Of a stretch of 48,458 bases of DNA, positions 1-6,356 are shown piece after piece. Positions within the stretch are counted from its first letter, which is position 1; every line of letters starts with the position of its first letter. A program made the position numbers and the translations under genes. Origin of the DNA: a virus. The notes under the pieces were generated by a model. It was given only the letters and a program-made list of their open reading frames with translations. It had not been told where the DNA came from and searched no databases. The stretch lies in the IMG/VR virus record IMGVR_UViG_3300003332_000039, positions 1 to 48,458 of that record. The stretch is one strand, 5' to 3'.

Positions 1-92
1 TAATTAGCTTCGAGCTGTCTTACATCTACTTCATCTATATAGTGATTAGTAGCAAAAAAATGTTGTTTAATCTCTAAAGGTTCTATGTTCAT
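1..92 (-). CDS. Partial small protein, cut by the left window edge
   Basis: Thirty codons of an open frame starting MNIEP at 92 and running off the left edge. Its ATG overlaps the stop of the upstream DUF551 gene (ATGA), so it looks translationally coupled. The visible part ends VRQLEAN, and the gene at 47782-48012 also begins MNI-P and contains VRQLEAN, so the two are probably paralogues. Function unknown. The C-terminus is missing, and joining to the right edge does not extend the paralogous sequence. Confidence 0.65.
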   Translation of the reverse strand, partial: MNIEPLEIKQHFFATNHYIDEVDVRQLEAN

Positions 93-298
93 TTCTCTTG
101 CTCCTCAGGAGGTTCGGGCAATGACATCCAGTGTGTTACTATAGGGTAATACAAACTATCTTTATCATGCAAATGAATTGAATTTATACACATTATATTT
201 TTGCCTTCTGTACACACCAAAACTTTATTTTTTACAAAATCATATTCATCTAACTCCACTTTTGGAAGTCTATCACTTACTTTTATCCACTTTCTCAT
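89..298 (-). CDS. DUF551 family protein
   Basis: About 69 residues with the DUF551 signature: W-I-K-V-S-D-R-L-P near the N-terminus and V-T-H-W-M-S-L-P-E-P-P at the C-terminus. The family is common in phages and prophages and has no established function. An upstream in-frame TTG exists, but the ATG at 298 has a GGAGG site at good spacing and overlaps the preceding stop (ATGA), so it is chosen. A second DUF551 protein lies at 46901-47122. Confidence 0.85.
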   Translation of the reverse strand: MRKWIKVSDRLPKVELDEYDFVKNKVLVCTEGKNIMCINSIHLHDKDSLYYPIVTHWMSLPEPPEEQEK

Positions 299-467
299 CC
301 TCTCCTCCAATCAAAATAAACCCATATCATCCAGACTACTGTAATCGGCCAAACTAAAGCACCTGAAAAACCATTATCAAATATTCATATGTATCATCAG
401 AAAACTCTTCTCTGAACATTACAGATAAAATAATTAAAGTTATTATCATGGGTATCATGTAGATCAT
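295..467 (-). CDS. Small two-segment membrane protein interrupted by a -1 frameshift
   Basis: Not open in one frame. Frame one starts with an ATG at 467 that overlaps the stop of the MazG-like gene (ATGA), encodes a hydrophobic N-terminus (MIYMIPMIITLIILSV) and stops at 354. The -1 frame is open across the same place, encodes a second hydrophobic segment (GALVWPITVVWMIWVYF, then basic WRR) and stops at 295, overlapping the DUF551 start (ATGA). Together they give about 57 residues with two membrane segments and perfect coupling at both ends. The two frames overlap around a run of five T (minus strand, about 366-370). It may be a sequencing or assembly indel, a real mutation, or programmed frameshifting; the heptamer is not a canonical slippery site. 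Confidence 0.55.
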
Positions 468-796
468 TTGTTATTCCTGTTCAATTCTTTTATAGCCTTT
501 TTTATAACAGCTTTTCTTTGTCTTTCCAGCAGGTTCTTACGGCGTAGATTATCGGCAATCATCATGGCAAAATTTATATTATCGTAACATTCTGATAATA
601 TTTCTGTATCGACATGATTATATTCTAGAGCTTCTTTTAGTTCCTGTTTTTCTTCCCTACCTCTTTTTCTAAGGAAGGTAACACTGCAATGTTTCCAGTG
701 AGTTTTTCCCCTATTCTTCGGACTGTTCATTTTATCAATAGAATCGTCTACAATTTTATGAAATCTCTTTCTCTCTGCTTCAGTTATTCTGTTCAA
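464..796 (-). CDS. MazG-like nucleotide pyrophosphohydrolase-type protein
   Basis: A 110-residue, mostly helical protein. It has T-H-W..C-S, then an E-E-K-Q-E-L-K-E-A-L helix and E-C-Y-D-N-I-N-F-A-M-M-I-A-D-N. This resembles the ExxE...ExxD metal-binding arrangement of all-alpha (MazG/dUTPase-like) NTP pyrophosphohydrolases and a phage family with the E-D-(V)-A-N-F-A-M-M-I signature. By family it would hydrolyse noncanonical or excess NTPs, but activity is inferred. The C-terminal third is strongly basic. It overlaps both neighbours by a few bases. Confidence 0.6.
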   Translation of the reverse strand: MNRITEAERKRFHKIVDDSIDKMNSPKNRGKTHWKHCSVTFLRKRGREEKQELKEALEYNHVDTEILSECYDNINFAMMIADNLRRKNLLERQRKAVIKKAIKELNRNNK

Positions 797-1407
797 AATA
801 AATCACTCCATTTTTTACCCTCTTTTATGTATTCAACATCATAATATTTTTCTAATTCATCTAATTGAGTTTCATCTTTCAATTTAGAAACCCACCATCC
901 AGAACCTGCTTCTTTTATATCTTCGTTATCTTTATTGACTTCCCAGTCATAAATATTTAAATAAATAGTAGGCATGTTTGTAGGATCTTTTATATAACAT
1001 TTTTTAATATGTCCTTTTGAAGTTTCTATTGATCCATTCCAGCAATTACCATTCTGATCTTTTTGAACATGAGCGTAAATAAAATAAGGTTTCCCCTCTT
1101 TACCGTGCTTGAATATTGATGAGTTTCTTTTATTTTGATAGTTATTCCCATCTCCATTACTGTAAGATTCCCCCCATTCGGAATCTTGAAATGTTAGTGT
1201 AGTTATTGGTTTAAATTCTGCTAATTTTTTAAAAAGATTTAAAGCATAAGGTGCTGAAGTTCCTGAATGTCCATGCTCTGCAAACTTATCTAATAATTCT
1301 AATACTTGTGTACACATTAGTTTTTGCATATCATCTTTATATACACCATCTTTCAACCACCCTGCATACTTAAACTCTTCTATCGCGTGTTTTTTATATT
1401 GACTCAT
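793..1407 (-). CDS. Conserved phage hypothetical protein
   Basis: A 204-residue soluble protein. It contains Q-V-L-E-L-L-D-K-F-A-E-H-G-H-S-G, then S-A-P-Y-A-L-N-L-F and L-T-F-Q-D-S-E-W, a pattern I recognise from hypothetical proteins in many phages of low-GC bacteria. The function is not known. The C-terminal half has no motif I can name. It overlaps the upstream zinc-ribbon gene by 4 bases and the downstream MazG-like gene by 4 bases. Confidence 0.75.
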   Translation of the reverse strand: MSQYKKHAIEEFKYAGWLKDGVYKDDMQKLMCTQVLELLDKFAEHGHSGTSAPYALNLFKKLAEFKPITTLTFQDSEWGESYSNGDGNNYQNKRNSSIFKHGKEGKPYFIYAHVQKDQNGNCWNGSIETSKGHIKKCYIKDPTNMPTIYLNIYDWEVNKDNEDIKEAGSGWWVSKLKDETQLDELEKYYDVEYIKEGKKWSDLF

Positions 1408-1604
1408 TCTTTACTCCTTGCTTTTGTTGCCTCTTGCAATTCTGCTTCCGTATATACTATTATTTTGCCAGTTCCTTCACAAGGTTCACATTGTACTTGG
1501 ATAGGACAATTAGTACATATACCATCTACATGTGGATCACAAGGGTCATGTTCAGCAGTATATCCATCTCCATCACACTCAGGACAATATATTTCTCTAG
1601 ACAT
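1404..1604 (-). CDS. DnaJ-type zinc-finger small protein
   Basis: Sixty-six residues. Cysteine pairs C-P-E-C-D-G-D-G-Y and C-E-P-C-E-G-T-G-K flank further C/H residues, so it resembles the CxxCxGxG repeats of the DnaJ zinc-finger domain without a J domain. The C-terminus has V-Y-T-E-A-E-L-Q. The next gene upstream also starts M-S-R-E-I and contains V-Y-T-E-E-E-L-Q, so the two are probably tandem relatives. It may bind nucleic acid or protein; function unknown. Confidence 0.75.
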   Translation of the reverse strand: MSREIYCPECDGDGYTAEHDPCDPHVDGICTNCPIQVQCEPCEGTGKIIVYTEAELQEATKARSKE

Positions 1605-1890
1605 CTATTTCTTCCAATGTTTGATCTATTTCATACAATGTATCATCAAACCATTTTTCACCAATAGGCTTATTTATTCGTTGTCGTGATTTAACAAATA
1701 TTTCAACACCTTTAAGAGTTTTATAACTTTTTACCAAAGCATCCTTTAATTTCTGGAGTTCTTCTTCAGTGTATACTGTTTCTGTTTTCAAAGTGGAACT
1801 ACAATTAGGACATTTTTCATATTCACTATCATCATATAATCTATATTCAATATGTTCACAATTTTCACATACTATTATTTCTCTAGACAT
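1597..1890 (-). CDS. Zinc-ribbon small protein, tandem relative of the next gene
   Basis: Ninety-seven residues. An N-terminal zinc ribbon (C-E-N-C, then C-P-N-C about 20 residues later) is followed by V-Y-T-E-E-E-L-Q-K-L-K and a helical C-terminus ending L-E-E-I-D-V. The start is fixed by the GGAGGAAACAG site just before the ATG at 1890. The first five residues match the product of 1404-1604, and the shared V-Y-T-E motif suggests duplication. Function unknown. Confidence 0.75.
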   Translation of the reverse strand: MSREIIVCENCEHIEYRLYDDSEYEKCPNCSSTLKTETVYTEEELQKLKDALVKSYKTLKGVEIFVKSRQRINKPIGEKWFDDTLYEIDQTLEEIDV

Positions 1891-2284
1891 CTGTTTCCTC
1901 CAAAACTTTCCTTAACTTCTTATTTTCTGTCAGTTTAGCTACATACATTTGTTTATATTCATTGACAGCTATATTTAATTTTTCAATTTCTGCCAAACCT
2001 TCTTCTATCCGCTGTTTGTCTATTTTTTCAAAGGCTTTTAGTTTTTTTATTTCTTTATTTCTTAAATCAATAATATTTCTCATTATTGTTTTTTGCTTTT
2101 CTCTTTCTTCTAACTCATCTTTCAATTCTTCTATTATCTTCTCTATAAATTCATAACTACACAAGAAGACCGTTCCTTTATTATGTCCCTTATCACCACG
2201 ATTACAGGTATTACACCAATGTATACCACCTGCACCTGTAGTATATCCATCCTTACAATCAGGACAATCTATTTTTTTATCCAT
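1883..2284 (-). CDS. Zinc-finger plus coiled-coil protein
   Basis: About 133 residues from the ATG at 2284, which is preceded by GGAGGAAACAG; longer in-frame starts lack such a site. The N-terminus has C-P-D-C-K-D-G-Y and, after a gap, C-N-T-C-N-R-G, a DnaJ-like zinc finger. From about residue 45 it is almost all charged heptad-like helix (E/K-rich), a probable coiled coil, ending V-L-E-E-T-D-V. Probably a small adaptor or structural accessory protein. Function unknown. Confidence 0.75.
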   Translation of the reverse strand: MDKKIDCPDCKDGYTTGAGGIHWCNTCNRGDKGHNKGTVFLCSYEFIEKIIEELKDELEEREKQKTIMRNIIDLRNKEIKKLKAFEKIDKQRIEEGLAEIEKLNIAVNEYKQMYVAKLTENKKLRKVLEETDV

Positions 2285-2720
2285 CTGTTTCCTCCACATC
2301 TTGCCCCTCATGTATATTACTTATTACTTCTATAAAATCGGGGATATCAACACAAAAACCATTTCTATTTTTTGTGCCACACATTTTCCATCTGTCTTTT
2401 TCCCATGATACGGTATACTTAAGAGATGTAAAACGACTAACTAAAATATCCCCTTCATATATTTCTTTGCCGAATTTATCTAATAACCCTGTGTATTGCT
2501 CCTCATTTTCATAAGGATAATCTGTAGAAATAGCAAGATGTTTTGAATCTTCTTCTAGTTGTCTTTCGCAACCTTCTCCATACAAATCTTTTAATGTAAA
2601 ATAAAAGAATGTTTCATACTGTTTATCCCATGCTCTAAACTTTATAATTTTAGCTTCACACTCTGGAATAGTATAATCACAATAATCACATAAATGTTCT
2701 CCACTAAGTTTAGTTTCCAT
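2277..2720 (-). CDS. YopX family protein
   Basis: A 147-residue protein with the YopX signature: F-R-A-W-D near residue 28, Y-T-G-L-L-D-K-F-G-K-E-I-Y-E-G-D-I-L in the middle, V-S-W-E-K-D and a C-terminal E-V-I-S-N-I-H-E-G. YopX proteins are small beta-rich phage proteins named from Bacillus phage SPbeta and have no settled function. The N-terminus carries an extra cysteine cluster (C-D-Y-C-D-Y-T-I-P-E-C) not usual for the family. Start at 2720, after GGAGAAAATAG. Confidence 0.88.
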   Translation of the reverse strand: METKLSGEHLCDYCDYTIPECEAKIIKFRAWDKQYETFFYFTLKDLYGEGCERQLEEDSKHLAISTDYPYENEEQYTGLLDKFGKEIYEGDILVSRFTSLKYTVSWEKDRWKMCGTKNRNGFCVDIPDFIEVISNIHEGQDVEETDG

Positions 2721-2750
2721 CTATTTTCTCCAAGGCTTCTTCTATTAAAA
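2721..2750 (-). other. Relic of a lost gene's C-terminus at a gene junction
   Basis: Between the exonuclease stop and the YopX ATG, the frame carries on as a short open relic reading about L-I-L-I-E-E-A-L-E-K-I-D-G. Its end (LEKID over a GGAGAAAATAG ribosome site) matches the C-termini of the three genes downstream (LEEIDV, LEETDV, VEETDG). It has no start of its own, so it looks like the remnant tail of a deleted gene kept because it carries the next gene's ribosome site. Confidence 0.5.
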
Positions 2751-3707
2751 TTAAATCTTAAATTCATCTAATTTAAATTCTTCTTGAGCTTTTGTTAAAT
2801 CCTTATCCAAGCTTGCCCATTCATCAAGTTTAAACCCTGGAGGAATTTTACCAATAGGTATATTCATTCTACAAATCTTAGCGTATTCACATGGTTTATT
2901 AAATTTAAAACAATTACCTCCATTTCTTGGAAATAACAACGGCCAAGGGTATTTGCTTAAGGATTTATATTTTTGAGAAACTTCTAAAATCAAACCGTAA
3001 AGGCTCATTTCAAATATTGCAAGATCACTTTTACTTCTATAAACTTCTATTCCCATTTGAGATTCAAATTTATTCCCCCTCCCAAAAGAGCAATCTATTT
3101 GAGCTGTTTCAATATTCCATTCAGGATGTATTTTATTTACCCCCCAGATGTACGATGTTATTTGATCATTTAAAGCATTACTTTTAAACACCATATCCAA
3201 ACTCCAACCTGTTGATTTTGTATCCATTATAATTTTTTTCCTAAACCCTTTATGGAACAAAATAACATCCGGTCGGATGGTAAATTCAAAATCTTTATTC
3301 GGACCGATTTTAATGGTATATTGTTTTTCAACTTCAATAACTTTATAAGTTTCAGGATTACTTTCATGGTAAGTTGAAAGCCAATTATCAATCATTCGAT
3401 GACCTTTTTTTAGATCAGCTTCATAATCCTCAAGCTTCTCGTAACTTTCTTTAAGTTCTAACATGGTTTTATTAAACTCATTTAAACCTTTATCAGCATC
3501 AAATTTACCATCCATCCAATAAGCTGCTTTGAATTCATGAAATGCACTTCCGAATAAAAGAGGGGTGCTGATTATTTCCGGAGTTAAACCGTTGATGTAC
3601 TTAAGGTAGAATTTCCGTCCACAATCCATATATAACATATAGAAATGATAACCTTTAGCACTCTCACGTCTTTTATTACTTTCTAATACTGCTTTTTCAT
3701 TTAACAT
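2751..3707 (-). CDS. Cas4/RecB-like PD-(D/E)XK exonuclease with probable Fe-S cluster
   Basis: A 318-residue nuclease. Motifs in order: H57 in a G-S-A-F-H-E-F segment, D147 in R-P-D-V-I-L, then D162-x-K164 in I-M-D-T-K-S-T, and Q182-I-x-x-Y. This is the RecB/Cas4-type PD-(D/E)XK core. Four cysteines, C29 near the N-terminus and C266, C273 and C279 near the C-terminus, are placed as in the iron-sulfur nucleases of the Cas4/AddB group. Likely role: exonuclease in phage DNA recombination or processing, partner to the Sak4-like ATPase at 45230-45973. It overlaps the upstream HNH gene by 11 bases. Confidence 0.85.
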   Translation of the reverse strand: MLNEKAVLESNKRRESAKGYHFYMLYMDCGRKFYLKYINGLTPEIISTPLLFGSAFHEFKAAYWMDGKFDADKGLNEFNKTMLELKESYEKLEDYEADLKKGHRMIDNWLSTYHESNPETYKVIEVEKQYTIKIGPNKDFEFTIRPDVILFHKGFRKKIIMDTKSTGWSLDMVFKSNALNDQITSYIWGVNKIHPEWNIETAQIDCSFGRGNKFESQMGIEVYRSKSDLAIFEMSLYGLILEVSQKYKSLSKYPWPLLFPRNGGNCFKFNKPCEYAKICRMNIPIGKIPPGFKLDEWASLDKDLTKAQEEFKLDEFKI

Positions 3708-4227
3708 ATTTCCATCTTTCCTTATTTATAATTTTATAAACATACCTTTTACTTATATCAAACATTTCAGCTATTTCTATAACTGATAAATCATATTTTA
3801 GTTCTCTAATATCTTTAACTTTTTTTTCAGTTAATTTACATGAAGGTCTATTACGATTATTTTCAGTCGTTGTAACCCATCTACAATTGTTTGGAGAATA
3901 GTTACCATTATTATCAATTCTATCCAATTGAGCTCCTTTAAATGGCCTATCCCCCATATCTTTATAAAAGTTGCGAAAAGACTTATTCCACCTCTCACAG
4001 ACTGTAATACCTCTTCCTCCATAAATATTAAAGTTAATACTTTTAGGATAATAACACCTTTGTTTCATATCTAACCAAGTAGTGTAGATTAATGTTCCAG
4101 CCATTCCATGTTGATCTTTAATTAGTTTTAAAGGATCTCCATTACGAAACAACCTTTGATAATGCTTAGAACAATATCCTTTAGCGTAATGTTTTGAATT
4201 GCAATCTTTTATTTTACATATTTTCAT
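3697..4227 (-). CDS. HNH-type endonuclease with N-terminal zinc finger and C-terminal HTH
   Basis: A 176-residue free-standing endonuclease-like protein. Residues 4-22 form a C-x4-C-x9-C-x2-H zinc site. The middle has W-L-D-M-K-Q-R-C-Y, Y-G-G-R-G-I-T-V-C-E-R-W and L-D-R-I-D-N-N-G-N-Y-S-P-N-N-C-R-W, the signature of a large phage HNH/AP2-like family. The last 45 residues look like a NUMOD1-type helix-turn-helix (D-L-S-V-I-E-I-A-E-M-F-D-I-S). Such proteins often act as homing endonucleases. No split target gene is apparent, so what it cuts is unknown. A perfect palindrome sits just upstream of its ribosome site. Confidence 0.8.
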   Translation of the reverse strand: MKICKIKDCNSKHYAKGYCSKHYQRLFRNGDPLKLIKDQHGMAGTLIYTTWLDMKQRCYYPKSINFNIYGGRGITVCERWNKSFRNFYKDMGDRPFKGAQLDRIDNNGNYSPNNCRWVTTTENNRNRPSCKLTEKKVKDIRELKYDLSVIEIAEMFDISKRYVYKIINKERWKYVK

Positions 4228-4238
4228 TGTGTCCTCCT

Positions 4239-4257
4239 AAGGTATATCATATACCTT
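4239..4257. promoter_or_regulatory. Perfect 9+1+9 palindrome before the HNH gene
   Basis: AAGGTATAT, one base, then ATATACCTT. It lies directly upstream of the AGGAGG ribosome site of the HNH gene. It could be an operator or an mRNA hairpin that limits translation. RNA hairpins near the ribosome site are known for some phage homing endonuclease genes. Confidence 0.55.
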
Positions 4258-4280
4258 TAGAGAACATTTGTCAACCCATC

Positions 4281-4703
4281 CTAAACCACCGGACATACTA
4301 TATTTCTATAAATAACCTTATGCTCTGGTACTGTTCTAGTTTCAGTCTCAATCTGACAATCTCCAAGTAACTCTTTAGGTAAATCATCGTAATTAAAATC
4401 TATAACTAAATTTATAAAATCGAATGCACCTTCACCTTGATAAATTATTCTAAGCTTATCACTTAAGGCATGCTTCTCAACAACTTTATCCTCCCAGGAA
4501 TGATTAAGTTTAAGCATCCCTCTAAGTTTGTGTAAACCTTTAAGTTCATTCTCAATTATTCTAAATTTACCTAAGGAGTACTCTAAATTTAAGTTATTAA
4601 ATTCCGGATTTAATCTTAGAAATTTTTGAGCTTTCTTAGCTCCTTCCCAACAATCCTTATGATATTTTCTATCCCAATCAAATTTCTGTGCTTTTCTAGC
4701 CAT
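4281..4703 (-). CDS. Hypothetical protein
   Basis: A 140-residue soluble protein, basic at the N-terminus (ARKAQKFDWDRKYHKD), with mixed helix/strand character and a strand-rich C-terminus (V-P-E-H-K-V-I-Y-R-N-I). I do not recognise the family. The start at 4703 has an AAGG-type site. It is the first gene downstream of a run of leftward genes separated from the HNH gene by the palindromic leader, with which it may be co-transcribed. Confidence 0.65.
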   Translation of the reverse strand: MARKAQKFDWDRKYHKDCWEGAKKAQKFLRLNPEFNNLNLEYSLGKFRIIENELKGLHKLRGMLKLNHSWEDKVVEKHALSDKLRIIYQGEGAFDFINLVIDFNYDDLPKELLGDCQIETETRTVPEHKVIYRNIVCPVV

Positions 4704-4722
4704 TTTTAACCTTCCTTTAAAT

Positions 4723-5049
4723 TTATACTGATACTTTAATTATTGTATTAGGATACCTAACACACGCTTTAAACAACTCAACTAACCAAGGGACAAAATC
4801 ATCATAAGTCCCCCATTTATTATCCGGTTCAAGTTTTTTAAACTTTGCAGGGTTAAATTTTAATTCCCTAATTCCTTTCTTTAAAGGTTTAATTAATTCT
4901 TTAGCTTTTATTATATTAAGCCTTTCCGGATGCCATAAAGGTTCATAAAGACCTACAGCTTCTGCCATTGTAGTTAAGTTGTGAGTAGTACTTTGATCAT
5001 GCACAGCAAGCTTGCAACATTTACATTTTAAATATATATCTAAACTCAT
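4723..5049 (-). CDS. Conserved hypothetical protein (MSLDIYL...THNLT family)
   Basis: A 108-residue protein of a widespread family I recognise by pattern: starts M-S-L-D-I-Y-L, then T-H-N-L-T-x-M-A, G-L-Y-x-x-L-W-x-P-E, W-G-T-Y-D-D-F-V and ends I-K-V-S-V. Members occur in many phages and in bacteria; no function is established. This copy has C-K-C-C near residue 9, which may bind metal. Confidence 0.8.
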   Translation of the reverse strand: MSLDIYLKCKCCKLAVHDQSTTHNLTTMAEAVGLYEPLWHPERLNIIKAKELIKPLKKGIRELKFNPAKFKKLEPDNKWGTYDDFVPWLVELFKACVRYPNTIIKVSV

Positions 5050-5052
5050 CTT

Positions 5053-5271
5053 TTACTCCTGTTCTAATATAACTTTACTTCCTTTTGGAAGTTTAATAAA
5101 TGATAATGTTTCATAATTATTCCAAGTATTTGTAGGTTTTTCTAATGAAACTGCACCATCAAAAGTAATTAAGCAAACTGTTCCTTTAAAAAGACCATTT
5201 GAAAATTTAACAATATCACCAACTTCAACTTCATCTTCTTCACCTTTTCCTTCAATATAATTAAACTTCAT
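5053..5271 (-). CDS. Small beta-barrel-like hypothetical protein
   Basis: Seventy-two residues. The sequence V-G-D-I-V-K-F-S-N-G-L-F-K-G-T-V followed by alternating hydrophobic strands suggests a small SH3-like or KOW-like barrel. Acidic N-terminus. Starts one base after the preceding gene. Function unknown. Confidence 0.65.
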   Translation of the reverse strand: MKFNYIEGKGEEDEVEVGDIVKFSNGLFKGTVCLITFDGAVSLEKPTNTWNNYETLSFIKLPKGSKVILEQE

Positions 5272-5272
5272 T

Positions 5273-5533
5273 TTAAATCTCCTTTAATATTCTTTTAATT
5301 TCTAATTTATTCCTTTCCCCATTCGGCCATGTTATCTTACTTTCTCTTAAAGAGTAAAAATACATTGTTAAATTTTCAAAATCAAATGCAAGTGCGTACT
5401 TTGGAAGGTAAGGTTTATGAATTTTTCTACCATTTTCCCAAGTAAAACCTTTATCCGCTGCAAGGTATTGAATAGTTTCACCTTCATCTTGATTTACCCA
5501 TACCCAAAGATATGAGTTACTTTTAATTACCAT
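5273..5533 (-). CDS. Hypothetical protein
   Basis: Eighty-six residues, aromatic-rich (Y-L-W-V-W-V, W-E-N-G-R, Y-F-Y-S-L), with a helical basic C-terminus. No family recognised. Its ribosome site lies in the purine-rich repeat that encodes the basic tail of the upstream gene, and the two genes overlap by 11 bases. Confidence 0.65.
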   Translation of the reverse strand: MVIKSNSYLWVWVNQDEGETIQYLAADKGFTWENGRKIHKPYLPKYALAFDFENLTMYFYSLRESKITWPNGERNKLEIKRILKEI

Positions 5534-5678
5534 TTGTTTTCCTCTTCTTTCTCTTTTTCCTCTTTTTCCTCTTTTTCCTTTGTTTATTAATATCCATCAG
5601 GTGTCCTGTTCCCCCTTTTGGATTTTTGTTAATTAGTGGTAATATCCATTTATTAATTCTATCTATATCTGGCCACAT
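5523..5678 (-). CDS. Small protein with tandem R-K-K tail
   Basis: Fifty-one residues, found between annotated-size genes. ATG at 5678 follows an AGGGGGA site. The N-terminus (MWPDIDRINKWILPLI) looks amphipathic. From residue 33 it is almost only basic, in an R-K-K repeat made by a short tandem AGGAAAA-like repeat (about 5534-5580). The end overlaps the next gene by 11 bases. The tail may bind nucleic acid. Alternatively the repeat serves mainly as a ribosome-site-rich leader. Function unknown. Confidence 0.55.
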   Translation of the reverse strand: MWPDIDRINKWILPLINKNPKGGTGHLMDINKQRKKRKKRKKRKKRKTNGN

Positions 5679-5719
5679 GTTATGTTCCCCCTTTACCCTC
5701 CGTAGAGGGCTGATTTATT

Positions 5720-5917
5720 TTATATTGAACAGTATTTATTCCAGTAATTATCAGGTATCAAGTGCCATTCCTGAAATTTTCCATTCCATATATACAATCC
5801 ACCATGAAGAGTATTTTCAATTTTTGTCTCAATTTCTGGATAATTTTTATTCACCCAGTTTTCAAATTTTTCTTCTTCACCATTACAACTGTCTAATGCT
5901 ATTATCATTCTTTCCAT
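5720..5917 (-). CDS. Small hypothetical protein
   Basis: Sixty-five residues (starts M-E-R-M-I-I-A-L-D; contains W-V-N-K-N-Y-P-E-I-E and L-Y-I-W-N-G-K-F-Q-E-W-H-L). An AAGGAA site precedes the ATG at 5917. It is the first protein gene downstream of the tRNA/hairpin region. No family recognised. Confidence 0.65.
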   Translation of the reverse strand: MERMIIALDSCNGEEEKFENWVNKNYPEIETKIENTLHGGLYIWNGKFQEWHLIPDNYWNKYCSI

Positions 5918-5960
5918 ATTAAATTCCTTTTGATTTTCTACCCCCTATTTTAAGTTTAAA

Positions 5961-6081
5961 GAACACCTCCCGCCTGTCGGTGTTCAATGTTACCATACCT
6001 TTAAGGTAACACCCGATACCACGGTTTGTCTAAAACCTGCATTCCCTTCAAGAGTTAGACCTCTTTTGAAGCCAGTTATTT
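5961..6081. repeat. Hairpin array downstream of the tRNA
   Basis: A noncoding stretch with a run of stem-loops: GAACACC/GGTGTTC (5961-5985), GTTACC/GGTAAC (5989-6010), GGTTT/AAACC (6023-6037) and TTCAAGAG/CTCTTTTGAA with a bulge (6047-6070). None has a clean T-tract in either direction, so they are not simple terminators. They may be part of a structured precursor RNA around the tRNA or binding sites for a processing enzyme. Confidence 0.5.
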
Positions 6082-6155
6082 TACACCCACTTGGATTTGA
6101 ACCAAGACCTTACTTCTTATAAAGAAGTTGCTCTAGCCAATTAAGCTACAGGTGC
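6082..6155 (-). tRNA. tRNA-Ile (anticodon UAU)
   Basis: A complete 74-nt cloverleaf on the minus strand. Acceptor GCACCTG pairs with TGGGTGT (three G-U wobbles), D stem GCTT/GAGC, anticodon stem ACTTC/GAAGT with loop TTTATAA, T stem CTTGG/CCAAG with loop TTCAAAT, discriminator A. The anticodon UAU reads AUA (Ile). CCA is not encoded. A37 fits the t6A modification expected for ANN-reading tRNAs. Most bacteria instead read AUA with tRNA-Ile(CAU) modified by TilS, so this is an uncommon isoacceptor, useful to an AT-rich phage that uses AUA often. Confidence 0.9.
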
Positions 6156-6159
6156 AATT

Positions 6160-6183
6160 GGAAGTTTTTAAGGCTAAACTTCC
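6160..6183. repeat. Stem-loop just upstream of the tRNA
   Basis: GGAAGTTT (6160-6167) and AAACTTCC (6176-6183), an 8-bp perfect stem with an 8-base loop, five bases from the tRNA 5' end. A further weak stem (AAACC/GGTTT, 6185-6207) follows. Possibly part of the tRNA precursor structure. From 6208 to 6356 I see only AT-rich leader and the ribosome site region, with no gene. Confidence 0.5.
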
Positions 6184-6356
6184 TAAACCTTTAGTTTTTA
6201 ACGGTTTTTATTCACCTAAGCTTCTTCAAGCAAGAGATCAAGAGACCTCTTAAATTTTAATTCTTAAATTTTCATTTTTACTTTGAATTTTAACCCATTT
6301 ACCATATTATCTTTCTACTATGGTTTGAAGGGTCATTTTATTTTCCTCCTTTAAAC

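Noticed and set aside
1324-1689. Rightward open frame of 121 codons
   Set aside because: Lies wholly opposite well-supported leftward zinc-protein genes; composition is that of an antisense shadow with no ribosome site.
2751-3707. Evidence of a CRISPR-associated Cas4
   Set aside because: No cas genes or arrays nearby; the gene is best read as a phage recombination exonuclease with the Cas4-like cluster.
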